From Nageia nagi (lineage: Eukaryota; Pinophyta), in the NCBI GenBank assembly GCA_050084985.1, contig JBITNC010000001.1, positions 135,284,001-135,348,000 on the forward strand: 64,000 bases of DNA, written 5' to 3'. Positions 23,500 to 34,640 of the stretch are shown here, piece after piece. Each line of letters starts with the position of its first letter. The stretch's first letter is position 1. The notes under the pieces were generated by a model, which ran no database searches, was not told the DNA's origin, and saw only the letters and a list, made by a program, of their open reading frames with translations. The translations under genes were made by a program, and so were the position numbers.

Positions 23500-23683
23500 A
23501 AAATAATTCTTCCAATAGTAGATAGTACCTTACCCTTTCTACCAAGGTTAACTGAGATCCTATCTTGATCAACTTTGGTTCCTCTTTGGTACCGATGTTA
23601 ACTTCCACTATTTCTTCACTTAAATAGGATATTTCATCATTGAGTTGGGGCGACATCGATAATACCCCAAGTAATACATCCAA
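23500..23683 (-). pseudogene. Pre-RT linker of Tat-like Pol
   Basis: The minus-strand frame contains EEIVEVNIGTKEEPKLIKIG, then an LLLEELFYIFGW-like segment. This matches the block of Tat-like polyproteins just before RT (I-x-IGT-x-EEPK-x-IKIG ... LL-x-x-x-D-x-FAW). The frame ends at the junction with the adjoining repeat, and no RT follows. Confidence 0.75.
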
Positions 23684-24740
23684 AGTCAGCCATTAGAGAC
23701 CCAAAAGTGAAGTGACATATCCCTGAAAGGGACACAAATAATTAGGTATCTACTTTCTAACTACCTAGTTTTAATCCTAAATTATGAAAAATGGAAGATA
23801 AAGAATTCATTAAGGATGGTATGAACCTGCAATATCCTCATCATCTTTGCAAATCTCTTCTCCAAAATAATTTTGATGGGGAAGCATCCATGTAGCCAAT
23901 CTCTTTTCACTAGATTAGGGGAACTCACTTTTAGCTTCCATCATCTCAAGAATAACATAATCACTTTGAAAAATATTTAGTCATATAGGGACAAGAGGTA
24001 GCAAGAATGTATTAACATAATATTCTTAAAATTCTTCACTAGGGCTATGCATCTTGGTATAATACAACCATTAATCAAACAATAAATAATCACCTCCTTG
24101 CTCCTATTTCTCAACATTTTGAATAGTCAGAGTGGATGATTTCACCTTAGTAATTGATTCCTCAAATCTAATACAAGAGGTTCTCTTAATATGGCTAATA
24201 TTTGGAATGGGTTTAATGATGCCTTACTCATTCTTACCTGATCCTTTACCACCACAATGATATTTCTACATATATTTATTGTCAAAAGCAAAAATATTTT
24301 TGAAATTCATACATACCAGGCCTTTTAACATACCATTCTAATAAGATTTATAAATAGACCCATCCTTTGTAGTAACTGATGATGATTTTTCCTCATGCTC
24401 TTCATAAAGGGTACTAACACCAAGGACATGATCTTTTGGTTAATTAAGAATGGCATAACATCAATTAAAATAAAGCTCCTATGAGCATCATTGTTGCATT
24501 TTTGGTATAGACAAGGTCATCCCAACTCCTTGAAACTATGTTAAATATCTAAATTTGGAATTTGATATGCTCTCATACTTATCTCTTATAAAGCTACCTC
24601 TTTGATAGGTTTCATCATATCTTCTTCATAAATAACCAAATCATAAGGGACCCAAAATCTTTGAGTGGCTTAACATAAGTTTTTGCATTTTCTTTAGCAT
24701 GAATAATAAATATCTTACCTTTATATAAGAATTTTATCAA

Positions 24741-25124
24741 CTAATGGAGAATAGAAGTAATATCCCTAAGCTTATGTATCCAAGGTCTACCAAGTAACAA
24801 ATTATATGGAAATTTTTCTTGAAAAATATAAACTTTTTTATTAACATATTTTCTTCCTACTTCAATGGCCATATTAAAATAACCAATGCATTCTTTTTTG
24901 GTATTAACAAAGTCTTTAATACTAATATTAGTTCTTCTCATATTTTCATAGCTATATGGAAAATATTTTTGCAATAAATCAATGGAATGAACATTTGTAT
25001 TAAAATTTGTATCAATTAATGTTTTCTTAATAGGTATACCATCAACATTTACATGGATATACATGCCTATATTCTTTTTAATAACATATTCACTAGATAA
25101 TTCATTATCTTGAAAGAAAAGCAT
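24741..25124 (-). pseudogene. Retrotransposon aspartic protease, active site altered
   Basis: Pepsin-like retroviral-type protease that would cleave the polyprotein. VDGIPIKKTLIDTNFNTNV carries the active-site region, but the catalytic D-T/S-G triplet reads D-T-N, so the flap-stabilising Gly is lost. The C-terminal YNLLLGRPWIHKL is the highly conserved end motif of gypsy and Tat proteases. The frame is 127 codons without stops, but the flanking polyprotein is broken. It is unlikely to be active. Confidence 0.9.
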
Positions 25125-25484
25125 ATTAAAAGTATGATCTATATCAAGATTAGAAATTAACTTAACAAATTTGCAAAAAAGAATATCAACATCTACATCA
25201 ATATTTTTTAGTGCATCAAATAATGCATTTGTATGAGCTATTGATAATTGTAAACTATCAAAAATACTTATCTTGGTATATGTTACCTTTATTTTCTTTA
25301 AGGTTTATTGTACACCTAAAATGTGATGAGCCTTTTTCCTTTCAATTTTCATCGAGTGAATGTTCCCTATAGGCCTCCCTCATCGAGAATTGGTACATTG
25401 TTCCTCATTAAAAATGATATTCATTGTCAAGGTTTCTAGAATTTTAGATTCAACCATATGTGTTTCATATTGAAACATTTCATC

Positions 25485-25580
25485 ATCAAGTAGTTTCTTC
25501 AATGATTTCCTCAAAAGCATGTAAGCATTAGGTCTATGACCTTTAACCTTGTGATAATCACAAAAGGCCTCTTTGTTTTA
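25485..25580 (-). pseudogene. Gag zinc-knuckle remnant
   Basis: On the minus strand, FCDYHKVKGHRPNAYMLLRK keeps C-x2-H-x4-H but has lost the final Cys (Ala-Tyr-Met). It aligns with the knuckle of the intact gag at 895-3132 (FCLYHRVHGHKTCECRKL), confirming that both belong to the same broad gag family. Confidence 0.85.
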
Positions 25581-25625
25581 CCAACTAGGCTTTTCATTAT
25601 TCGATCTTAATTCTCTTTGCTTATT

Positions 25626-25779
25626 AGGAATAATTAATATTATCTGTAAGAAATCCTTGTACATAATTGAACGAGCTATAGGTAGCCTTATGGCATTTCA
25701 TAAGGAATAATTAATATTATCTGTAAGAAATCCTTGTACATAATTGAACGAGCTAGAGGTAACCTTATGGCATTTCATA
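25626..25779. repeat. 77-bp tandem duplication
   Basis: The 77-bp block starting AGGAATAATTAATATTATCT at 25,626 is repeated at 25,703. Only about two substitutions separate the copies, so it is much younger than the relic it lies in. It shifts the surrounding gag frame. Confidence 0.95.
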
Positions 25780-26400
25780 ATTTTTGTTTAGCTTGATTTT
25801 TCTTATTCCTTATATTGAGGCTCTTTAATAACACAAACTTCTTTTTGTTCCTTTTTTTTCTAATAGGCTCCCTTTTTGTCTCTTTACAAGGATTTCCATA
25901 TTTTAAACTGCCAATATAAACCAAACACTTCTCCTTTTGAACTAATCTATGGACAATCTTTGTAAATTGAAGAGACATATAATCCAAGGCTATAAATTTT
26001 AATTCATGATGAATATTATGAACAAACAAAGATTTACAATGCACCTTTGATAATGGTTCTTGTATTGTGCTCTATAATTTTTAGAATCCTTATGCAAATT
26101 TATCAATTTTTTATTTGCATCTTGTGTAGTATTTCCAAACTTTAATAGGTTATAATTTTTCTAGGAGCAAGATACTTAAAATGCATGTAAAATTCAAAGA
26201 TGAGTTACACATAAAAATTAATTGATGTAGTTGGAAAAGAGAAGTACCAAGTGAGAGCATCACCCCTTAATATAGTTGGAAAATATTTTTCCATCAAGTT
26301 ATCATCCACTCCAAACTTCACCTTGATATGACTTGAAAATAGTCTCTACTTGAAGATATGGTGGTCTAGTATTGCGAATTTAGTCTCATAATGGACTTGA
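25775..26400 (-). pseudogene. Gag core remnant
   Basis: The minus-strand sequence near 26,240-26,320 reads NLMEKYFPTILRGDALTWYF, followed by SFPTTSINFY. This is the L-x-G-x-A-x-x-WY-x-x-LP-x-x-SI-x-SF signature of the retrotransposon gag domain. It runs into an 89-codon frame (26,044-25,775) with a basic C-terminus, then the knuckle region. Stops are present throughout. Confidence 0.75.
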
Positions 26401-26402
26401 AT

Positions 26403-26833
26403 AGTTTGTCATGATTTTGGAATCACAAGGAGATAGTTTGTCATGATTTTGTTCATTGTGGTGTTCTTAGCTCTATGGTTAGATGTCCTCCCCTTGGAGA
26501 TATTTTTAGCTCCTTGAGATCACATTATTGGTTTGTTTGATTATTCTAAAAATATTGGTATTTATCTCATAATGTTGTATCTCATAAGTCACCTCTATCT
26601 TGGAATATTGTTCAGGTGAGTTATTTTACCCTAATTTTAGTATTTTAATAATTTTCATCTTTTTATATTGTATAATTAATTTGGTATTTATTTGAGTAAT
26701 TTTAATATTTTGCATAACTTAGGACATTAGTTTTTTTTATTTTTATAATTTATTTAAGTTTGAAATAATAAGATTAAATTAGAATTTGCATATTTTGTTG
26801 TAAATATTACTTGCCCTAGTTTGGAATATTATA
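26403..26833 (+). repeat. Partial 5' LTR of the chromovirus-like element
   Basis: Aligns with the 3' part of the LTR at 38,843-39,884. Shared strings are AAAATATTGGTATTTATCTC and GCCCTAGTTTGGAATATTAT. The first ~600 bases of the LTR are missing; similarity stops near 26,403, where the Tat-like relic begins. A short local duplication (GATAGTTTGTCATGATTTTG type) lies near its left end. Confidence 0.85.
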
Positions 26834-26834
26834 G

Positions 26835-26852
26835 TAGTATCAAACTTTTGAT
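26835..26852 (+). promoter_or_regulatory. Degenerate initiator tRNA-Met primer site
   Basis: TAGTATCAAACTTTTGATC lies directly after the LTR end. It resembles the usual plant retrotransposon primer site TGGTATCAGAGC followed by TTTTGATC, with a few transitions. Confidence 0.7.
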
Positions 26853-27779
26853 CTTGTTAGCCTATTGGGGAAGTGGAAAAATTGATCATTCAACCCTATG
26901 GGTTGATCATCACATGTTTCAATGGTCAAATATTTATTGAGGTTGTTCACCAAGCTTGGTAGGAGTTATTCCAAGATTAGGGTCATCGTATGTGCCATAG
27001 AACTAGCCATAATAATCCTGAGAAGTGATGTCTAGCCATGAAAGAAATCATTTAGAATTTGACTTAATATTTTTACATTATTTCTTAATTTTTAGAAATT
27101 ATTTCAAGTTATGAGTCATAGGGCAATTTCATCTTATTTATATATAATTTTTTGCTACACCCTCAACATTTAGATAGTTGAGGATTGGTCACCTAATTTT
27201 TGGAGACCTATTTTTTGAATTTAGTGGTATTTTTGAAGATATATATTTTAGTGGTATAAACCTACATTTCTAATGGTATCAACATTGGAGGATTGAGCAT
27301 TCAAGTTTGGAACCCTATATATATAATATCACGCACTTAGAAAGCCTAACTCTCCACTTGAAGATTAATTTTAGCACTTGAAAAGTTGGAAACCTATATT
27401 GAAGGAGATCATCTAACCTAGGATACCATTGATGGCTCATTTGAAGTGGTTCTCATCAAGTAATAAAACTTTTAGCATATGATTTAAATATTTGAAAAGA
27501 GACATCAAGTTTGTAACCACACACACATACTTAAAAATCAAATTTTATGAATCATGATATTTAGCAAGTATGCCAAAGGAGAAACATGGTAAATAGGGGA
27601 CAACAGAAGTTGAATGTCTTGATGGAAATAATAAAATTTTTGATAAGGGGTTGCAACAAAGAGATCCTACTCTTCATAGTGCAATATTAGTCCAATACTC
27701 CCATATTTCGTTACCATGATCTTGTAGACATATGTTCACTCAAACAGAAGCACCTAATACTATAGATATTGATGAATTA

Positions 27780-28520
27780 TTCTAGCTGTATTTGAAAAAG
27801 GATGAAGAGTTCAAAGGAATGGTAAATTTTTAGACATTTATGGAGATTAGTAAGAAAGACCAACACACATCTATATCATACGATAAAAGGGCATTAAAAT
27901 AAAAAATACAAATGACTATGTTTGATAGAGGATAAAAGATATTACTTAGGGATTCATTACAAAACCTCCAAATATATTTCTTGCTCAACCCCATGGATGA
28001 GGATAAAGCCATGTAGTTTGATTATCTTTATTTAGAAGGATCCACATACAATTGGTGATATATTTACCTTAATACTAGGGACCATGGTGAGATTCACATG
28101 TTTAATGAGTTTAGTAGAAGAGTTTTACATCAATTTGAATAAAACAATGAAGAAGAGTTCTTCATAGAATTTTGGCTACCTTAAAGCAAACTACTATAGT
28201 CAATGCTTACATCAAAAAATTCCAAAAAATTGTGGTCATGGTTCCTCACATTTCACAAAAGCAATGTGTATTTCTCTTCATAAATGACTTGCTTGATCCT
28301 ATGATAGGATTTTTGAATCCTTTGAGCCACCTTCAATCTAAGTTGCTACTAGAAGATAACTTTTATTGGAAGATTTTAAACCCTCTAAGTCTCCTACACT
28401 TAATGCTTTGGGATAAACATCATGGAGAGGATAAGGGAAGGAAAAGGCAATGTTCCAACCATAAAAGTTTTTACATCAACATCATTAATCAAGAAAATAG
28501 ACTATGCAATACATAATGAG
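27780..28520 (+). pseudogene. Gag remnant of the chromovirus-like element
   Basis: The plus-strand frames contain YLEGSTYNW-like and FNEFSRRVLHQFE-like segments (28,025-28,140), then LKQTTIVNAYIKKFQKIVVM and HISQKQCVFLFINDLLD (28,180-28,300). These correspond to the W...F...L...F and L-x-Q-x-x-x-V-x-x-Y-x-x-x-F blocks of gypsy Gag. A basic tail (HGEDKGRKRQ) follows, but no CCHC knuckle is recognisable. Many stops. Confidence 0.7.
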
Positions 28521-28626
28521 TTAACAAAGGAAAAAAATATGTTTTGATTACAAAACCCCTTAGGATTCGGGTAATCATTGTTAAGGAAAAGCATAACACT
28601 ATTACATAGATGTTATTGAGTAATAT

Positions 28627-28933
28627 TTGGGTGATGAGAAAGGTGACATAAAAATAGATTATCCACAACATGATGTTATAGGTATCGAAGGAAAAATTAC
28701 CACATCAAAAGGTACATCACCATACCTTATTGTAAAGGTGGAAGGAGAAATAGATAAAGATATGGTAATGATACTAATCAATGGTGGATCAACTTTTAAC
28801 TTTTTTGATGAACCACTCATTGAAAAGAACAATCTTAAAGCTACACAATTTGGAGGATTTAGTGTGGCCACCAGAAAAAGATAGATTTCCCTATGTAATA
28901 AGATAATTGAAAAGTTAAGAGCAAATTTGGTGA
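28627..28933 (+). pseudogene. Protease, N-terminal half, catalytic Asp lost
   Basis: MVMILINGGSTFNFFDEPLI is the active-site region of a chromovirus-type aspartic protease (usual form LIDSGSTHNFI). Here the catalytic Asp is Asn (ING). The frame stops at 28,884 and the domain is cut by the nested LTR at 28,939. Its second half resumes at 38,090. Confidence 0.85.
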
Positions 28934-28938
28934 GTTAT
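28934..28938 (+). repeat. Target-site duplication GTTAT, left copy
   Basis: GTTAT immediately precedes the 5' LTR (TGTAGATGAC) and is repeated at 38,085-38,089 immediately after the 3' LTR. Confidence 0.9.
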
Positions 28939-29651
28939 TGTAGATGACTAAAAATGAATTGTTATTTATTAAATAATTCATTTTAGAGCCTCAATTATGT
29001 ATTATGTAAAAAAGGGTCAAAAATACCCAAAGCTATGTAATCCATGTAATGGACCATTATATCATGACCTAGGGGTCAAATCTTATAATAGAAGTGTTGT
29101 TATATAAAGATATCATGAGAAACTAAAAAAGAGGGGGATCATCTCGAAAGAGGATGAAGGAGGAGGAGATTCTATCAATTGAAAATTAGATAGAAGACCA
29201 TTATCAAGGCTATGGATATTACAGAAGCCATGATAAGGCCAAATACAAATAAAGAAAGAATGAAGAGTAGGAGCTAAGGGATACCTTTGCAAATATCATA
29301 TATGTTACAAGATAATATCATTTTTTTATCATTATTGCATATTCTTTATATGATTATTTGTTATTTCAAGCATCTTTACATTTTTTATCGCACTTACAAT
29401 TTTGCTTATTCTACACCATCAGCGGTGTATGTCATTTAGGCTACTAATGGTGTGATAATGTATGAATACATGTTTATTCTTGATGTATGATGTTGTTAAT
29501 TAATTGAATATGTGATTGGGATAAAATGAACATGTATGCTCCTTTATATCATCATTATCATATTTAATATATATGTCGATAAAAATAAAGTAGACCAATA
29601 ATACATTAATTAACCCCCATTATCAATTATATGCATTATTTTAGGTCTACA
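28939..29651 (+). repeat. 5' LTR of the nested element, 713 bp
   Basis: Begins TGTAGA and ends TCTACA, a perfect 6-bp terminal inverted repeat. It pairs with 37,373-38,084 and is related to the LTR at 60,834-61,466 (shared CAAAAATACCCAAAGCTATG-like and AATGGACCATT segments). It contains palindromes at 29,413-29,428 (ACACCATCAGCGGTGT) and a related motif at 29,439-29,454. Confidence 0.95.
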
Positions 29652-29672
29652 TTTTAGTGAACCCAATGTGCT
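29652..29672 (+). promoter_or_regulatory. Primer-site-like motif of the nested element
   Basis: TTTTAGTGAACCCAATGTG directly follows the LTR, the counterpart of TGGTGAACCCAACGTG at 3152-3137 (minus strand) and of TGGTGAACTTGACTG at 61,470. The first G of TGG is mutated to A. Confidence 0.6.
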
Positions 29673-29715
29673 TGCTCACCTAGGTCTATGTCTAGGGTAA
29701 TTTCTTTTAAGAAGT

Positions 29716-32150
29716 CATGAATCCATTTTTATTACTATTCATTCCTTTAGATGAGGCTCTTCAAATAGTAGCCAAAGAGAATGATAAAACTAGGGTTTGT
29801 TTTGCTTATATCCCAAAGATGAACCTTAATACAAAAAACCCTAAAGTGTCCAAATTAAAAGTATAATTTAGTGAGATTAGGAGTGTTCGATAAAATCCCA
29901 ACTTTTCTATCAAACTACCTCTTCTTGATGTTCATAGTGATAATGAATCCTTACACTCTACCAAGAAAATGGATATTATCGGTAAAACTCCTAAGAGATA
30001 TGTTACCATTGACTCTTCCAAATTTGAGAATATGGAAACTTGTTTAGATTCTTTTGACAGTGAGAATGTTTTGGAATTGAATAGAATCCCTTGTTATGTT
30101 AGGTCTACTCAAGAAGTGTTATCTAATATATAAAAACTTGAATATTATCTTAAAAATAATGCTCCTATTGTGATTAATATTTTGACTAATTATGAATTAA
30201 TCAAAGAACGTTACGTCATTGCAGAGTGAGAAGATAGCCTATTTTCTTATAAAATTATAGGAACATCAAAATGGAAAGTGTCTAATTATAAAAAGGACAA
30301 TACTAGTGGCATGCCAAATTGTGACCATGACATTAGTAACATGAAAATAATTGAGATAAACCCTATCTTGGAGGCCAATGCAAAGGGTGAGAAACCACTA
30401 TAAGAGAATATCAATGAAGAATATACTTGAAAATATGATGTACAAGATGAAGATGATGAAGATAACAACTACCTCATCCTCAAGACTAATCACTTTAAAA
30501 AAGGTACAAATTCTAAAGATAAGAATATTATAAAAGAAGAAGATCTTGAAACTCTTATCAACCAATAGCTTGATCAAATGATTAATGAAGCTTACAAGTT
30601 ATAACCCAATTGGACATTAGAAGAACATCACATCAAAACTTGTATCCTTATTGAAGTTCAAGATACTACTAGTTGGTACAAAGAACCTTCATAAAAAGAA
30701 TTAGAAATACTAGCTAAAACACTAGATAAATTAGAGCATGAGAGGGTTAACCACTAACATCCATTTATTGCTTTAAAAGAGGATGAAATTAAAAATACAC
30801 AAGATCTGCATCAAACTAATCCACCTCATAGCCCACCTCATAGTCTAGTTCAAACCCCATCACCATCATCAAAAATTAACTCAACAAATATTAGCAATTT
30901 AGCACTTCAAAATACCTTGGTTGATGAAAATGATTTCTTGTCATGTCTTGAGAGGATTCTAATTGATATAATTCTTACTAAGATCCTTATAAAAAAAAAA
31001 AGAGTATCAAATTTACTAATTTTGATGGTATGCAAGATCCTAAGATGCATGTTAGGAAGTTCCAAGAAGAAGCTATTGAATATATGCATGATAGAGACTT
31101 GTTAGCTAAATTATTTTCCCATAGTTTGAAAGAGGATACACTAATATTGTATTTTTAGCTTCCTAAAAAATTGATAGGTATGAAGATTTAATTCATTTAT
31201 TCCTGCAAAACTTTAGGTATAATATTGCTAAGAAAGTCTATTTTAAGGATTTGTTAAAAACTAAGAAATTGCCTAATCAAATTGTCAAGGACTTTGTAAA
31301 AATGGAAACAAATGGCTACTAGAATAACTATTCCTAAAAAAGATCTAAAATATGCTTTTGCAAATTATCTCTTTGCTATATATAAACTATTCATCATCTC
31401 TAACCTTGATATGTAACTAGGAGACATGATAGATATAGTTATCAAGAAAGAGCCATGAATTCAAAAAATGTATACTATGAAAAATAATGATAACAATCAT
31501 CATCAAAAATTAATCCTGAAAAGTATCAATGGGTATGAAGCAAACTATATTACTTATAAATGCAAAACTAGCCCTAAACCTAGGTGATAGTTTACTCGTT
31601 TGACCAATACTATTGATAATATTCTTAATATTTGTTGGATGAAGAGCTTATTGAGTTGCTTCTTATTATTGAGCCCAAGTTCCCTAATGGTTTCCCTAAG
31701 CATTTTCACTATGAATAATTTTGTAATTATTATAGGGTACCAAGAAATCTAACACATAATTATAAGTCTCTTAAGCATATTATATAGCATTTTATCGATA
31801 AAGGAGCTATCAAGATGGATGCTAAACCAACTGAGTAAGTGAGACCTATACATACTGATAACAAGCAACTAGGGGTGTTCACTAATCCTTTACCTTTTTC
31901 ACAACTAAGAGGTTGTATTGGTACAATGAGTGTTTCTAATGAATTATGTTATTATTTTGCTAACAATCATAGATATAAGCATGATCCTCAAAATAGGATT
32001 AAAAATGGGATCAAAATGAATGCCTTTAGTGTTGTCCAAAAATGTTTGCATGATGCCAATAGTATGGAAATTGCTAAACCAAAGGTGCCTCTTTTTGTCT
32101 CTGCCTCTATGAAGTGTATTTGGGTAGAAAAATCTCCTAGGTGTGCAAAC
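29716..32150 (+). pseudogene. Gag of the nested element, decayed
   Basis: The start follows the primer motif by about 45 bases (MNPFLLLFIPLDEALQ). The N-terminal half is acidic and poorly conserved. Near 31,015-31,140 the reading KFTNFDGMQDPKMHVRKFQE and LLAKLFSHSLKEDTL matches the F-x-G-x-x-DP-x-x-H-x-x-x-F and L-x-x-x-F-x-x-SL start of the gag core. Near 31,715-31,800 a knuckle relic (C-x2-Y-x-RV...LKHII) is followed by HFIDKGAIKMDAKP. Near 31,850-31,910 an IHTDNKQLGVFTNPLPFSQ segment mirrors the C-terminus of the intact gag at 895-3132. At least ten stops are present and no protease follows. Confidence 0.8.
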
Positions 32151-32864
32151 TAATTGCTTAAGTTTCCTCATCTTTGCAGATAGTGTACATTAGTTAGGTA
32201 GGGTCTTTTTCATATTTTCATGCATCTTAAGTAATTGTTTGCATATGTATAGTGCATTTTTTGTTCTATTTTTGTATGTTATTATATTTTTCTTTCACTC
32301 CCTAACCTAAGTAAATTCTAAATATGCTATTAATGATGTACAAGGCTTGTTTCACTCCACTAGTGGCATGCATTTCACAAGATAAAATCTTCAAGGATAG
32401 TATTTATAGCTTATTGAAATATTTTTAAGTATAATGGACTAGTATTAGATGGGATTACATGTCATCTCCTAGAAAAAACTCACCCTTCTTCATTCAGATC
32501 CATTTGGTACTTTGGAACATGATTTGATTAGGTTAGATTGATTGGTATCACTATTAGTTATATTGCATGTATGTTTCATTATGATTCCTTGTTTCATTTT
32601 CATGCATTAATCATGAATTTTAAGTTCATTTTTTATTGTTATATATTTTAGGCTAAAATTCATTATTAGGTTCATATATTACATTGTAAACACATGGTGT
32701 TAAGCAATTAGCAATATAAAGTTACAAACATTCACAAAAAGCAACAAAATAGAAAATAATGCATTAGAACAAGTATTTGAGTTTAAAAAAAAAAACAAAT
32801 CCTATATATATATCTATCAAAAAATAGTGCATAATATATAATGAACCTCAGCCTTAGAATCATG

Positions 32865-34640
32865 CTAGGGGTGAGTACTACTACCACTACTAGCCGAATC
32901 GATCCTAGATCTAACCTTGCAGTTGCTACTACCATTGGCCCTTATGGCTGATGTATCTCTAGAGAGCTTACTCACTATCACTCCATGGATCTCAAGAAAG
33001 ATCTTCACATGATCATACTTGACCTTCAAGGCCATTATCTCCCTCTCTTTGTACTCAATCTTGTCAATTTGGCACTAAATGAAGGCCCACTATTGGTCAG
33101 GAGGAGGCATGCTCAAATGCTCTTGGAAACTCTTCATGGACTACTCTAATGTTGCTATATGGATATCCTTTGCTAAAAGGGTATCCTATAGCATGGTGAG
33201 CTAAGCCTCCATGGGCCATAATATAGCAACCTCTACCTCTAAAGAAGTAATGCTAGCATCTGTAACTCCTATTGCATAAACAAAATGTGATTATTCACTT
33301 TATAGTTATAAATAAAACATGAAATTTAATAAAATTACAAAGTTAAGTTAGCATTCTACCTAGTGTTGGGACAACTATGGTAATAATGTACAAATCACCT
33401 GTTCCCTCATCCTCTTGAAGAGGTACATCATGGATTAGATTATTTATATGGTAAGGGTTATCTTCCTTTGATCTCTCACTAGAAGTTGCCTCATCACTAT
33501 TGTCATCCTCACACATGCCTATATCACCTAGGCGCACTCCTACCCACCATGCAACATAACAAGGGGTAATTATGAGAGCTAGAGAAACATGTGTAGTTGC
33601 ATCCATAACCCATGGCTCCTCCCAAGTAGCCCTCCATGTAGGTATCATCTATGATCTTGTAGGCAAGTCTCTCTCTACTAGATACCACCAATACATTATG
33701 GGCACTGGTGGGATATCTTGCTATATGTTGAACTATAAAAAAATATGCCTAGGGTGGTATGGCTTAATGATCTTTCTTTGTATCTAGAGAAAGAAATACT
33801 GACATACCCATGCAAGTTGATGCACATTCAAATACCAAATAATGTCCTGAAAGTAGACCCAAATAAGGTCCTCATCCTACAACCTATCAAGCTCTCTCCT
33901 TCGGGCCTCTAAGGAGTGTGAATATCTATATCCACTACCATAGAAATTCCAACGCACAAGAGCTATATCACTCAGGTCCTCTTGAGATCTTTGTAAACCC
34001 ATGGGATACATAATAGTTATATGTTTATTGGTCCAAATCTACAACAAACTTGTTTATATAATTGTGATGTTGATATTATCAATAATTATGAAGTTGTATA
34101 TATATTTATACAACTAGGCTAGAACTACTAGATTCATACTAGGCCAAGTGGAAAAGCCAAACTACTCTTTTCCAAACATAGGTACGTAGCTATAATAGCT
34201 ATAATATACAACCAAAGATGGCATCATGTTAATGTAAACTGATATACCTTTACAAGAAGGGTATCCTAATGCTCCCACATGGTCTACCTCCTTGATAAGC
34301 CATAGAGCCCTTTGCTTATGGATATTATTTTCTTCAAGCTCCCATTATTGAACAAAACTTCCCCTGATGGGGATACCCTAAATGTAGTACACATCAAGTA
34401 AGGTGATTGACATTTCACCAGGGGGCAAGTGAAATGTGCAGCAATCAGGGTCCAAACGCTTTATAAAAATTGTTAGAAGAGGTAAATCCTAGTAGATATT
34501 TCTAGCAATCATTAAATCTATAAGACCACATATTTCTAAGATGTCATCTATATGTGCATTCCTCGACCATGTTCATATTTTCTCAAGCACATTAGTAGTC
34601 ATAGGTCCTTATGTCATAAGGACCTTGCTCTCATGTAAGG
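32865..34640 (-). pseudogene. Antisense plant mobile domain (PMD) gene with intron, decayed
   Basis: On the strand opposite to gag, a plant mobile domain protein is readable. TFHLPPGEMSITLLDVYYI (34,435-34,375), preceded by IFIKRLDPD, matches the family's W-x-P-E-T-x-TFHLP-x-GEMTITL-x-DV block. ELDRL-stop-DEDLIWVYF (33,902-33,860) matches the later L-D-x-L-x-x-x-D-V-x-W-x-P-Y block, and an FLxFNIxxDIPPVP segment (33,750-33,705) matches the RQF-x-x-x-Q-x-IP block. The C-terminal part is coiled-coil-like (about 33,080-32,980), is Ser/Gly-rich at the end, and stops at 32,865. A GT-AG intron of 91 bp (33,359-33,269) restores a phase-1 frame (VPTLG to VTDASITSLEVEV). Another intron or insertion lies between about 34,255 and 33,990. 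Most stops are TAG. PMD proteins are linked to transposons and to gene silencing in plants. Confidence 0.8.

Larger units (their letters stand above)
23500..26400 (-). mobile_element. Tat-like Ty3/gypsy gag-protease relic, minus strand
   Basis: On the minus strand the order is gag core (26,400 to about 25,790), knuckle (25,580 to 25,485), protease (25,124 to 24,741), then the linker preceding RT (23,683 to 23,500). RT, RNase H and integrase are absent, cut off at the repeat at 22,985-23,495. At its 5' side it abuts a truncated LTR of the chromovirus-like element, so one of the two truncated the other. Numerous stops show long inactivity. Confidence 0.8.
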
